IMG/VR virus record: IMGVR_UViG_3300021964_000006
Span: 1 to 38,802 of that record
Reading direction: 5' to 3' (one strand)
DNA length: 38,802 bases
DNA from: a virus
The notes under the pieces are model-generated. The model had not been told where the DNA came from, did not search any database, and saw nothing but the letters and a program-made list of their open reading frames with translations. Positions within the stretch are counted from its first letter, which is position 1. The number at the start of each line of letters is the position of its first letter. Positions 6,323 to 13,298 of the stretch are shown here, one piece after another. Position numbers and translations under genes: made by a program.

Positions 6323-7045
6323 TTAAAAAAATCTAACTTTATTATTCTTACTTCTTTTGAAGTTATAAATATCTTCAATCAATATAAGATAACCTTTAAC
6401 ATCTGTGCAATCCTGAAGTTTGACCGACTGGAATGACAGTTTATTTAAAAACTCAACATGACTATAGTCTGGGTTTTCAAATAATTCCAACATTGCATAT
6501 ACAAAATATCTACGCTTATAACCTTCGTAGTATTCTCTAACCATGCAAATTTTTTCTGCGTTTTTAACAGCTAAATCATAATCTAAAATCTTAAATACAC
6601 CATCATTAAAATCGGTGTTTTTTGATCCAGACATTCTAGATCTGTTAGTTAAAATAGCATTTGTTTCATTATGACCAAAACCGTATTTACGCTTAAAGTC
6701 ACGATACTTAATATAGTCCTCAAGACCTAATTCGCAATAACCTTGCATATACTCTTCTGCAGTCCAGTTTTTAGAATTAGTGTTTAATCTATGCACATCA
6801 TCAAGGTTAAGATTTCTAACTTTAATATAATACACATCTTTTTTTAATTCTTTTGCAGCTTCAAACCGATGCTGTCCGTCAATAATTTGATTATTGCTAT
6901 TTACTATGATTGGAACTTCTATATATTTTTCTGACATAGACTCAGTAAGTCTTTTTAAATGCAGTTTGTTTATATTTCTATTACCATTCATATGTTTAAA
7001 CATAGAATAATCATTGGTCTTTAAGACTTGATTTACTTCTTTCAT
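6323..7045 (-). CDS. ParB/sulfiredoxin-fold-like protein
   Basis: The 240-residue protein carries the ParB N-terminal signature: a strand VPIIVNSNNQIIDGQHRFEAAK at about 44-65 (split here as IIDGQHR plus FEAAKEL), followed by YYIKVRNLN. GQHR replaces the common G-x-R-R/H box. The remainder is helical, with no clear partition HTH. In phages such proteins bind or cut DNA or act as transcription cofactors; chromosome partitioning is unlikely here because no ParA is present. GGAG lies seven bases before the start. Confidence 0.75.
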   Translation of the reverse strand: MKEVNQVLKTNDYSMFKHMNGNRNINKLHLKRLTESMSEKYIEVPIIVNSNNQIIDGQHRFEAAKELKKDVYYIKVRNLNLDDVHRLNTNSKNWTAEEYMQGYCELGLEDYIKYRDFKRKYGFGHNETNAILTNRSRMSGSKNTDFNDGVFKILDYDLAVKNAEKICMVREYYEGYKRRYFVYAMLELFENPDYSHVEFLNKLSFQSVKLQDCTDVKGYLILIEDIYNFKRSKNNKVRFF

Positions 7046-7047
7046 AC

Positions 7048-7605
7048 TTATTTCTCCTTAATGTATTTTGGTTTTCTAGACCATCGTTTAGGTTCTTTAT
7101 CTTGTTGCAAACATTCCATAAACTCTAAAGCATATGGAGTGTACCAATCGATAAAGTCTTTATCATAGTTGACCAGTTCAGTATGTGTTTCATTCGGTGT
7201 CCATACGAAGAAATAACAAGCGTCAGTTTTCGTACAGCACATTTGAAGTTGCATCTGAAACCAATATCGTTCTGGTATACCATCATAAATCTGTTGTGTG
7301 AACGGGCATTTAATCTCTACAGGAAGACCTCTAAGATACGCATCTGGTGATGCACCAAAAGGTAAACTATCATGTACGACTAACTTATTACCTGATTCAC
7401 ATATTTCTGATTGTTCTAACTCGAAACGAGAGAGAGCGATATGTTCATTTGCAGAACCATACGCTGTCATCTGATTTCCCTCAAATGGAGGTTCTCTAAA
7501 TGTAAGTTGCCTCCATAACTTTTTACGCTCATATATCGCACCCCATGCTCTAGATGCAGTGATGATATTATGTCGTCTATTATCTTTAAGATGTTCTGAG
7601 TTCAT
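7048..7605 (-). CDS. YqaJ/lambda-exonuclease-type recombinase nuclease
   Basis: The 185-residue protein has the motifs of the YqaJ-like viral recombinase family: an ITASRAWGAI opening, the helix GSANEHIALSRFE with Glu54, then GASPDAYL (Asp88), PVEIKCPF (Glu97, Lys99) and YWFQMQLQMCC. These form the PD-(D/E)XK metal site of 5'-3' exonucleases that resect DNA ends. The ATG at 7605 is preferred over a TTG at 7611. It overlaps the upstream annealing-type gene by 20 bases; paired exonuclease plus annealing genes form a Red-like recombination module. Confidence 0.85.
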   Translation of the reverse strand: MNSEHLKDNRRHNIITASRAWGAIYERKKLWRQLTFREPPFEGNQMTAYGSANEHIALSRFELEQSEICESGNKLVVHDSLPFGASPDAYLRGLPVEIKCPFTQQIYDGIPERYWFQMQLQMCCTKTDACYFFVWTPNETHTELVNYDKDFIDWYTPYALEFMECLQQDKEPKRWSRKPKYIKEK

Positions 7606-8089
7606 TTGCAAAATCTCGTAAATGTTCTTTTTCAGATGGGTTCATTCTAAAGAAGAATTCTTTAAGGTTACCTTCTTGATGTGCTTTTACCATACCATCT
7701 TTAAGTTCTTTTTCTTTCTCTTTAGATAACGGTTCTATCTTAACTTCTTGTTGTGCAATTGCATTACCAACTTCTTCTGCAGATGCAACAGATGTATCTA
7801 TACCAATTCCAAAGTTACCAAGCGCACGACCAATTGCGCTTGTCTCACAGTTCTCGATATAAGAAGTCTTGTTGATGAATGTAGAACCTTCTTTCTCATA
7901 CGCATGACCTACTGCAACAATTTGATTGTTTACTACGATCTGCGCTCTAAAGACACAAGTACCCATTTCATTAGATAACATCTCTGTAAGAATAGACGCA
8001 TCTTTATAGTTTTCTCTAAAGAATCTAATACGTTCATTAACCTCAACGTACTCTTTACCTTTAATATTTACTGATTTTAGTTTAGTCAT
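7586..8089 (-). CDS. ssDNA-annealing-type recombination protein (ERF/Rad52-like)
   Basis: The 167-residue protein has an N-terminal strand-rich part (VNIKGKEYVEVNERIRFF) and the motif SYIENCETSAIGRALGNFGI at 77-96. The C-ETSAIGRAL-x-x-x-GI pattern is common in phage ERF/Sak-type annealing proteins. The C-terminal third is Glu/Lys-rich. The ATG at 8089 has GGAG seven bases upstream. Its immediate partner is the YqaJ-type exonuclease, and the pair would anneal complementary strands after resection. The exact superfamily (ERF versus Rad52-like) is uncertain. Confidence 0.75.
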   Translation of the reverse strand: MTKLKSVNIKGKEYVEVNERIRFFRENYKDASILTEMLSNEMGTCVFRAQIVVNNQIVAVGHAYEKEGSTFINKTSYIENCETSAIGRALGNFGIGIDTSVASAEEVGNAIAQQEVKIEPLSKEKEKELKDGMVKAHQEGNLKEFFFRMNPSEKEHLRDFANELRTS

Positions 8090-8195
8090 TAGACTTCTCC
8101 TGTTGTTCTTCTTCTTGTAATTTTGCAAGAGCTGCATCATTATCATCTTGGAATTCTTGACTCCATTCCTGTAATATTTCTATAAACTTATCCAT
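8082..8195 (-). CDS. Micro-protein, acidic
   Basis: The gene encodes 37 residues (MDKFIEILQEWSQEFQDDND then a Glu/Gln-rich tail), predicted as one acidic helix. A G-rich GGGGG stretch lies about eight bases upstream. The start lies in the end of the small membrane protein gene and the stop overlaps the annealing-type gene start by eight bases. Coupled packing is the main evidence that it is translated. Confidence 0.45.
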   Translation of the reverse strand: MDKFIEILQEWSQEFQDDNDAALAKLQEEEQQEKSND

Positions 8196-8311
8196 ACTAA
8201 GACCCCCAATCCAATAATACATACACCGTACACAATTAGATCTTGACGGTCTTTGCGTTTCATTTCTTTTTGATAATCGTGACGTTCTCTCCAATGATTA
8301 AACTCTTCCAT
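8180..8311 (-). CDS. Small membrane protein with basic N-terminus
   Basis: This 43-residue gene has AAGGAGAATAGGT before the ATG. The product has a charged helix with basic KEMKRKDRQD and then a C-terminal hydrophobic segment (LIVYGVCIIGLGVLVWISL). It is probably a single-TM tail-anchored protein. It lies between two small early genes. Function is unknown. Confidence 0.55.
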   Translation of the reverse strand: MEEFNHWRERHDYQKEMKRKDRQDLIVYGVCIIGLGVLVWISL

Positions 8312-8313
8312 AC

Positions 8314-8511
8314 CTATTCTCCTTGTAAGTATTTAATATATGTTTCTGCGTGATCTTCTGTATCAAACGATTCTAAGTATAGACCATTTTCAAAGACCAT
8401 GTAAATTTTTTCTTCGTCATCATATTTAATGTCGAATACTGCAGGTGGTTGTTTCTCTAACCACCCGTCATAATCAGTCAACCAACTATCGTATGTTAGT
8501 TTAGTTGCCAT
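8314..8511 (-). CDS. Small acidic hypothetical protein
   Basis: The 65-residue acidic protein has a strand-rich centre (AVFDIKYDDEEKIYMVFENG) and a final helix ETYIKYLQ. AAGGAGG lies close before the ATG. It overlaps the end of the first leftward gene by 11 bases. No domain is recognised. Confidence 0.6.
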   Translation of the reverse strand: MATKLTYDSWLTDYDGWLEKQPPAVFDIKYDDEEKIYMVFENGLYLESFDTEDHAETYIKYLQGE

Positions 8512-8671
8512 AGTAAACCTCCTTGTGGATCTTCCATTCTTTATATGCTTCTAAGGTTTTCTTAGGAACTGCTAATGGGTTGTTGTCGATGAATTTAGAT
8601 AGTTCATACATATCCATACCCATCATGTCCATTTCTTGTTTTAGCACTGTCATTGCGCCTTTGATTCTCAT
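8501..8671 (-). CDS. First gene of leftward operon, small helical protein
   Basis: The 56-residue product begins MRIKGAMTVLKQEMDMMGMD and continues with YELSKFIDNNP and KKTLEAYKEWK, so it should be mostly helical. A strong AAGGAGAAGAG precedes the ATG. As the first gene after the leftward promoter it is likely made very early. There is no recognised domain; a host-interaction role is a guess. Confidence 0.55.
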   Translation of the reverse strand: MRIKGAMTVLKQEMDMMGMDMYELSKFIDNNPLAVPKKTLEAYKEWKIHKEVYYGN

Positions 8672-8705
8672 AACTCTTCTCCTTATTTATTTAACCTACA
8701 CAGAT

Positions 8706-8734
8706 ATATTACTACACATAAAAATTAATTGCAA
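8706..8734 (-). promoter_or_regulatory. Leftward early promoter (sigma-70 type)
   Basis: Read on the minus strand, TTGCAA at 8734-8729 and TAATAT at 8711-8706 are separated by 17 bases, near the sigma-70 consensus. The first leftward ATG lies at 8671, about 35 bases downstream of the -10 box. Confidence 0.6.
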
Positions 8735-8774
8735 CCCCATTATTAAATTTTTTTATAAATATTTTAATAAATAG

Positions 8775-8803
8775 TTATTGACTTTAAATTAAGATCGTAT
8801 AAT
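8775..8803 (+). promoter_or_regulatory. Rightward early promoter (sigma-70 type)
   Basis: A perfect TATAAT lies at 8798-8803. TTATTG at 8775-8780 is 17 bases upstream; the better-looking TTGACT at 8778-8783 is only 14 away. The Cro-like gene begins at 8835 with AGGAGA before it. The -10 box is clear but the -35 choice is uncertain. Confidence 0.55.
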
Positions 8804-8806
8804 ATG

Positions 8807-8817
8807 GACACATTGTC
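8807..8817. promoter_or_regulatory. Candidate operator at rightward start site
   Basis: GACA and TGTC flank CAT, forming a small dyad (8807-8817) at the expected transcription start of the rightward promoter, just ahead of the Cro-like gene. Position suits autorepression. I found no convincing second copy at the leftward promoter, so confidence is low. Confidence 0.25.
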
Positions 8818-8834
8818 AACTCAGGAGAAAAAGA

Positions 8835-9062
8835 ATGAAGTTTAAAGACGCAATAAAATTATTTAATAATAGTGCGAGGGAAATGGGAGAGACTCTAGGT
8901 GTCTCCCAACCTGCAGTTCAGTATTGGAAAAAGACTGGACAGATTCCTAAAGTTCGTCAACAACAGATCGAGTTACTTAAAAAAAATTCTGGTGATAAAG
9001 AATACTGGAGTGATGGTAAGAAAGTTAGTAAGTCTGTATTTTATAAATTAATGAACTGGTAG
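8835..9062 (+). CDS. Cro-like HTH transcription regulator
   Basis: The 75-residue protein resembles small Cro-type DNA-binding proteins: FNNSAREMGETLGVSQPAVQ is a helix-turn-helix, followed by YWKKTGQIPKVRQQQIE, the usual post-HTH segment of the P22-type Cro family. It is the first gene of the rightward transcript, adjacent to the divergent promoters, so it likely represses one or both of them. No CI-type repressor or integrase is present, so a full lysogeny switch is not supported. Confidence 0.75.
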   Translation: MKFKDAIKLFNNSAREMGETLGVSQPAVQYWKKTGQIPKVRQQQIELLKKNSGDKEYWSDGKKVSKSVFYKLMNW

Positions 9063-9066
9063 GTCT

Positions 9067-9228
9067 ATGAAATGGTATGAGTATATTGTGATAGATGATG
9101 ATGGTGTTCCTATTCGTCAATTCACTAACATAAAACTTGCAAAAGAATATACTCGACTAAGACCTGAATTTAAAATATTAAAGGTATCTCATGATTGGAT
9201 TGAGGAAGTTGGGGAGTGTTTATTTTGA
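9067..9228 (+). CDS. Small hypothetical protein
   Basis: The 53-residue protein, starting KWYEYIVIDDDGVPIRQF, has mixed strand and helix character (KLAKEYTRLRPEF). It lies between the Cro-like gene and the replication gene and its stop overlaps the likely TTG start of the latter (TTGA). There is no recognised domain. Confidence 0.55.
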   Translation: MKWYEYIVIDDDGVPIRQFTNIKLAKEYTRLRPEFKILKVSHDWIEEVGECLF

Positions 9229-9818
9229 GAATTAGAAACTGGGATAAATTTCAACACTATAAGCGTATGCACAGTAAATACAAAAAACAAATGACATGGT
9301 TAAAACTTTATGGAGGTGATATATTAAATGATCCTGAATGGTTTGATTTAACTGATTCTAACAAAGCAATTTATATAGAACTGTTATGTCTTGCTAGTCA
9401 GTTTGAAGGTAATTTGCCACCAATGAAAACAATTACATTTAGATTAAGGAGATCAGAAGATGAGATTAGTAATGCGTTAAAAGACTTATCTCACTGGATA
9501 GAACAAGGTGTATATACAGTGTATATACCAGAAGAAGAAAAAGAAAAGAATAAGAAAAGAGGTTCGTCAAAGAGATTTGATGATTTTTGGAAATCTTTAT
9601 TGCCTAACAGAAGAACTAAAAAAGTAGTTTGTCAGGAAAAGTGGGAGACTCATAATCTAGATGAGAAAGCAGATCTCATAATAAAATGGATTAAGAAAAT
9701 GAACCTGACAAAAGAATGGAAAGAGGGATATAATCCAGGCCCTGAAGTTATAATAAATCAAAAGAGATGGGAGGACGATGTGATTCGCATTGATAACTAT
9801 AGAGGTAAAACGTTATGA
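9225..9818 (+). CDS. Phage replication protein (initiator-like)
   Basis: From a TTG start with GGGGAG eight bases upstream, the gene encodes 197 residues. The N-terminal domain (RIRNWDKFQHYK, WLKLYGGDILNDPEWFDL, then TITFRLRRSEDEISNAL) has the winged-helix pattern of phage replication initiators. A charged linker around residue 105 leads to FDDFWKSLLPNRRTKK and the end motif INQKRWEDD, which is common in replication or helicase-loading proteins. A GTG at 9216 would add three residues. It overlaps the helicase gene by four bases, as initiator-helicase pairs often do. Confidence 0.7.
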   Translation: MRIRNWDKFQHYKRMHSKYKKQMTWLKLYGGDILNDPEWFDLTDSNKAIYIELLCLASQFEGNLPPMKTITFRLRRSEDEISNALKDLSHWIEQGVYTVYIPEEEKEKNKKRGSSKRFDDFWKSLLPNRRTKKVVCQEKWETHNLDEKADLIIKWIKKMNLTKEWKEGYNPGPEVIINQKRWEDDVIRIDNYRGKTL

Positions 9819-10729
9819 ATGTTGGGGAGATGAATGTTGAACAGATGATGGAGCGTATAGTTGTTACTAAAGATCAAATTGATGAAGCAACTGGAGATTA
9901 TATTGTCACTGACTACAAAGTAAAATCTACAGATGGGTATCTCGAACAACTAAAAAAGTATTATAAGGAAGATAGAGGTGCTGGTTATTCTTTGCCTTGG
10001 TCTAAACTTGAAAGTAATTTTGGTATTAGAAAAGGAGAGCTTACAGTTTTTACTGGAGTATCCGGTCATGGTAAAAGCATGATGTTATCTCAAATAAGTT
10101 TGTACTTAATGCACATGACTAAAGTTCTTATAGCAAGTATGGAGATGAAACCGGTACTTACTCTTTCACGCATGATTCAGCAAAGATTAGGTGATCCAAA
10201 TCCAACTGAAAAATATCTAGAAGAGTTTTGTCAATATTATCAAGACAAATTATACATATATGACCAACAAGGAGTGACCAATTCTCAAGATATGTTCGCA
10301 ATGTTAGCTTATGGAAAGCTTGTACTTGATGTTGATGTTTTCGTAATTGATAGCCTCATGAAAATTTCTGACGTGGCTGAAGATAATTACGAACAGCAAA
10401 AAGTTTTTATTGATCGACTTGCATCATATTGCAGAGATTTAGACATTCATGTATTTTTAGTTTGTCATACAAGAAAAATGTCAGATGAACATCAAACTCC
10501 AGATGCAACAAACATTATGGGATCAAGTCACATAAGAAATTTGAGTGACAATATAGTTTTATGCTTTAGAGATCGAAGTGTAAGCGAAAGAATAGAGGAA
10601 GGAGATGAGGACGCAAAAGATTTACCAAACGCTTATTTGTATGTTCAAAAACAAAGAAACTATACTTGGGAAGGTAGACTACCATTATGGTTTAATGAAA
10701 AATCTTTAACTTATAAGGAGACGAGATGA
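9815..10729 (+). CDS. DnaB-like replicative helicase, RecA-fold
   Basis: The 304-residue protein carries Walker A GVSGHGKS at 81-88 and a Walker B region VDVFVIDS at about 173-180. It also has VFLVCHTRK (the sensor-like His and Arg segment) and GSSHIRNLSDNIV, matching the C-terminal ATPase of DnaB/Twinkle-type helicases. The usual DnaB N-terminal domain is absent; about 70 residues precede the RecA fold. It would unwind the origin region, loaded by the upstream initiator-like protein. No phage polymerase or primase gene is visible, so host enzymes would be needed. Its stop overlaps the next start. Confidence 0.85.
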   Translation: MNVGEMNVEQMMERIVVTKDQIDEATGDYIVTDYKVKSTDGYLEQLKKYYKEDRGAGYSLPWSKLESNFGIRKGELTVFTGVSGHGKSMMLSQISLYLMHMTKVLIASMEMKPVLTLSRMIQQRLGDPNPTEKYLEEFCQYYQDKLYIYDQQGVTNSQDMFAMLAYGKLVLDVDVFVIDSLMKISDVAEDNYEQQKVFIDRLASYCRDLDIHVFLVCHTRKMSDEHQTPDATNIMGSSHIRNLSDNIVLCFRDRSVSERIEEGDEDAKDLPNAYLYVQKQRNYTWEGRLPLWFNEKSLTYKETR

Positions 10730-10884
10730 GTATAAATGATGTAGTGCAAAAATTAGTAAAAGAATTTAATGCAGACACATATCGCATTAAAGATAAAAAT
10801 GGTGTTGTAATAAAGTTTGTTAAGAATGGTATAAATATGGAGGTGCAAAGTGAAACTAAAAAAAACACTTCATGTAACAGATAA
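10726..10884 (+). CDS. Small hypothetical protein
   Basis: The 52-residue protein has a helix (INDVVQKLVKEFNAD) and a strand pair (TYRIKDKNGVVIKFVKNG). The start overlaps the helicase stop by four bases with AAGGAG upstream, and the 3' end overlaps the NinB-like gene by 35 bases. There is no recognised family. Confidence 0.5.
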   Translation: MSINDVVQKLVKEFNADTYRIKDKNGVVIKFVKNGINMEVQSETKKNTSCNR

Positions 10885-11203
10885 AAGTGACTACTTACAA
10901 GTTGCACTTACAATGGTTACATCTTTAGATGAGGGAGTCTATGACATGATTATTATGGACAAAGATTTTGCAAGAAGTCATGATCAGAACAGTTTGTTAT
11001 GGGGAGTAATTTATAAAGGACTTTCTGATACTACAGGCTATTCACCTGAGGAGTTACATGATTTATGTAGATCCAGATGGTTGGTTGATGAAGAAGGTGA
11101 GTTAATGTCTACTGCAAGTTTAACCAAGAAAGAGTTTAACGATTACATTGACAAAATTATTAACTGGTCTAAATCGTTAGGAATTAAACTTGAAAAAGTC
11201 TGA
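10850..11203 (+). CDS. NinB-like recombination protein
   Basis: The 117-residue protein starts at GTG with GGAGG six bases upstream. It has an N-terminal strand region, then the signature RSHDQNSLLWGVIYKGLSD, SPEELHDLCRSRWL, and STASLTKKEFNDYIDKII with a final WSKSLGI. This order (S-x-x-Q-N, helix, then STA/SKL segment) is that of NinB-type proteins of lambdoid phages, which bind single-stranded DNA and take part in recombination. It lies beside a Ref-like nuclease gene. Confidence 0.65.
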   Translation: MKLKKTLHVTDKSDYLQVALTMVTSLDEGVYDMIIMDKDFARSHDQNSLLWGVIYKGLSDTTGYSPEELHDLCRSRWLVDEEGELMSTASLTKKEFNDYIDKIINWSKSLGIKLEKV

Positions 11204-11468
11204 AAAGGAATATCTTGAAAAACTTGTTGAATTTGGTTGTGTTGCTTGTAGAAAAGTTCATGGTGTATATACTCAACCAGCTATTCATCATATACGAGCA
11301 GGTATGGGAATCGGGCAACGGAACAGTACGGAAAATTGTTTGCCACTTTGCCCTTCACACCATCAGACTGGCGGTTATGGTGTTGCATTTCATGCCGGAA
11401 AAAAAGCATTTGAAGAAAAATATGGAACAGAACTAGAACTTTTAGATTGGTTGAAAGAGAGGTTGTGA
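11190..11468 (+). CDS. Ref-like HNH-type nuclease
   Basis: The 92-residue product, from a TTG start with AGGA upstream, contains CVACRKVHGV (CxxC), then AIHHIRAGMGIGQR, LPLCPSHHQTG and FHAGKKAFEEKYGTE ending in LLDWL. This Cys-Cys/His-His layout matches P1 Ref (RecA-dependent nuclease) and similar HNH proteins of phage recombination regions. P1 Ref enhances recombination with host RecA; that activity is known for the relative, not shown here. The next gene overlaps the stop by three bases. Confidence 0.75.
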   Translation: MKKSEKEYLEKLVEFGCVACRKVHGVYTQPAIHHIRAGMGIGQRNSTENCLPLCPSHHQTGGYGVAFHAGKKAFEEKYGTELELLDWLKERL

Positions 11469-11662
11469 TGTTTGAATTTTGTTTGATTGTTTATTTAACA
11501 ATGGAAGAACCAAAATATATCGGTAACTTTGAAAGTTGTGCAGTTGCTAATTTGTATGTAGAAGAGTATTATAAAGATGCACCATACACTGTATGTTTGC
11601 ATGAAGATTACATTGTATTGCCTGATAATTTTGTAAGGAGAGAGGTAAATTATGAGCGATAA
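11468..11662 (+). CDS. Small acidic hypothetical protein
   Basis: The 64-residue protein starts in an ATGA overlap with the nuclease stop. It reads MFEFCLIVYLTMEEPKYIGN and continues with a helix (CAVANLYVEEYYKD), so an alpha/beta fold is possible. No domain is recognised. It overlaps the glycosyltransferase start by 11 bases. Confidence 0.55.
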   Translation: MFEFCLIVYLTMEEPKYIGNFESCAVANLYVEEYYKDAPYTVCLHEDYIVLPDNFVRREVNYER

Positions 11663-12911
11663 TTATTTTAAAAACGAAGGTAACATTAACAAAGTTGAGA
11701 ATTTAGATCTGTTCGGAGGTAATGAACAGTTTGATTCTAGTTTAACTAAAACTCAAACTTACTTAACAAATCAAGCATATGAATGGGAAGGTATGTTGGA
11801 ATATGATAATGTATTTCAAGAAGGCCCTGAATATTCTATTACATTAAAGTTTAGAAATGAACAAGATTTTTTAAAGTGTAAAGATGAAATAAGATCTAAA
11901 CTATATAACGGAGAAGTGTTTCTTAATGGGACACAAGACAAGAAGTTTAAACAAGCATGGTATCCACTAAGAGAACAACCTAGTGATCATGTATATATCT
12001 CAACTAATCCTAAGAATCCTAGATTTCCAATCTACATTGTTAGTAAAGGTAGATACGAAAACAATCCAACAAGTCGTGCATTAATGGAAATGAATGTCCC
12101 ATTTCGTGTAGTCGTGGAAGAACCAGAGTTTGATGATTATGCAAAACTTGTAGGGGAAGAACGTTTACTGGTATTACCTGAAAAATATAAACAAGAATAC
12201 GATACATTTTGGGACGACAAAGATGGTCGAGTAGGGCCAGGAGCTGCAAGAAACTTTGCATGGGATCATTCTATAGGAGAGGGTCATGACTGGCATTGGG
12301 TCATGGACGATAACATAGGACACTTCTATAGATTTAATAAGAACGTTAGATCTCCTGTAAAAGACGGAACATTGTTTTATGCGTGTGAAGATTTTGTATT
12401 ACGATATGAAAACATTGCACAAGCAGGGCCTAACTACACAACTTTTTGTCCTCCTGCAGAGGGTAGACCACCAATTATGATGAACACAAGAATCTACAGT
12501 TGTCTGTTAATTAGAAATGATATGCCTTATAGATGGAGAGGTAGATATAATGAGGACACTGATCTATCATTAAGAATGTTGAAAGATGGTTTGTGTACAG
12601 TACAGTTTAATTTCTTATTACAAGGGAAGATGGGTACACAACAATTAAAAGGTGGTAACACTGAAGAATTTTATGCAAACGAAGGTACAAAAAACAAGTC
12701 TCAAATGTTAGAAGATATGCACCCAGACGTTGCAAGTGTTGTATACAAGTTTGGTAGGTGGCATCATCATGTAGATTACACCCCATTTAAAAACAACAAA
12801 CTAAAAAGAAAAGAAGGTATAATCATTCCAGATAGTAACGATAACTATGATATTATCAAGATAACTAAGGAAGAATATGGGAAAAGGATCAGCACCAAGG
12901 CCAATTCCTGA
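11652..12911 (+). CDS. Putative TET-associated-type glycosyltransferase
   Basis: The 419-residue protein has an N-terminal region (1-120) with YSITLKFRNEQDFLKCKDE, a small accessory domain seen in several phage DNA enzymes. A glycosyltransferase-A-like domain follows: FPIYIVSKGRYENNPTSRAL (125-144), VVEEPEFDDYAKLVG (154-168), GPGAARNFAWDHS (195-207) and HWVMDDNIGHF (215-225), where Asp219-Asp220 fit the DxD-type metal site. RYNEDTDLSL at about 296-305 is a second acidic motif. This resembles TAGT proteins that modify hydroxymethylated or other hypermodified bases in phage DNA. No TET dioxygenase or dCMP hydroxymethylase is beside it. The target could be DNA, protein or cell surface sugar. Confidence 0.7.
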   Translation: MSDNYFKNEGNINKVENLDLFGGNEQFDSSLTKTQTYLTNQAYEWEGMLEYDNVFQEGPEYSITLKFRNEQDFLKCKDEIRSKLYNGEVFLNGTQDKKFKQAWYPLREQPSDHVYISTNPKNPRFPIYIVSKGRYENNPTSRALMEMNVPFRVVVEEPEFDDYAKLVGEERLLVLPEKYKQEYDTFWDDKDGRVGPGAARNFAWDHSIGEGHDWHWVMDDNIGHFYRFNKNVRSPVKDGTLFYACEDFVLRYENIAQAGPNYTTFCPPAEGRPPIMMNTRIYSCLLIRNDMPYRWRGRYNEDTDLSLRMLKDGLCTVQFNFLLQGKMGTQQLKGGNTEEFYANEGTKNKSQMLEDMHPDVASVVYKFGRWHHHVDYTPFKNNKLKRKEGIIIPDSNDNYDIIKITKEEYGKRISTKANS

Positions 12912-12999
12912 TCCTAAGAGGTTCGAAGAGAACTGGGACAGGATATTTAAAAAGAATGAAGACAAATCTAAATCAACAGACAAGAAAAAGACTGACTGA
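12877..12999 (+). CDS. Conserved small phage protein (MGKGSAPRP type)
   Basis: The 40-residue product begins MGKGSAPRPIPDPKRF, followed by EENWDRIFKK and a Lys-rich tail. This short start plus NWDxIF pattern recurs in many phages, though its role is unknown. It overlaps the glycosyltransferase end by 35 bases and the next gene by 44. Confidence 0.65.
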   Translation: MGKGSAPRPIPDPKRFEENWDRIFKKNEDKSKSTDKKKTD

Positions 13000-13270
13000 A
13001 TTAGGTTATACAATAGAACTAATGGAACGATGGTGTCCGTTCTCTAAAAGAAAACACGACGGGTTTGGCTTTGCAGACTTTATTGCAATCAAACGAGACG
13101 AAGTATTATTAGTACAAGTAACATCTAAAAGTAATATGTCTTCAAGGCGCAAAAAGATAACAGAGCATGAAAATGTTGGTGTTGTTCGTGAGTCAGGTAT
13201 GAGAATAGAATTATGGGGATTTTATAAAGAGGGAAACAGATGGCAAGTCAAGATAGAAGATTTGTCGTAA
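12956..13270 (+). CDS. Possible Holliday-junction-resolvase/PD-(D/E)XK-like protein
   Basis: The 104-residue protein contains HDGFGFADFIAIKRDEVLL followed by VQVTSKSNMSSRRKKI. This has the D...strand...Q-V-T-S shape of nuclease-fold proteins, but the usual E-x-K is replaced by Q-V-T, so activity is uncertain. The chosen ATG overlaps the previous gene by 44 bases; an internal ATG at 13022 would lose the start of the fold. It precedes the Q-like gene. Confidence 0.5.
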   Translation: MKTNLNQQTRKRLTELGYTIELMERWCPFSKRKHDGFGFADFIAIKRDEVLLVQVTSKSNMSSRRKKITEHENVGVVRESGMRIELWGFYKEGNRWQVKIEDLS

Positions 13271-13298
13271 ATTGTATTCAACATTTCAGGATATGTAA

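Noticed and set aside
8523-8774. 83-codon plus-strand frame across the leftward promoter region
   Set aside because: It lies opposite a well-supported minus-strand gene and runs through AT-rich promoter sequence; the translation has no protein-like pattern beyond hydrophobic codons.
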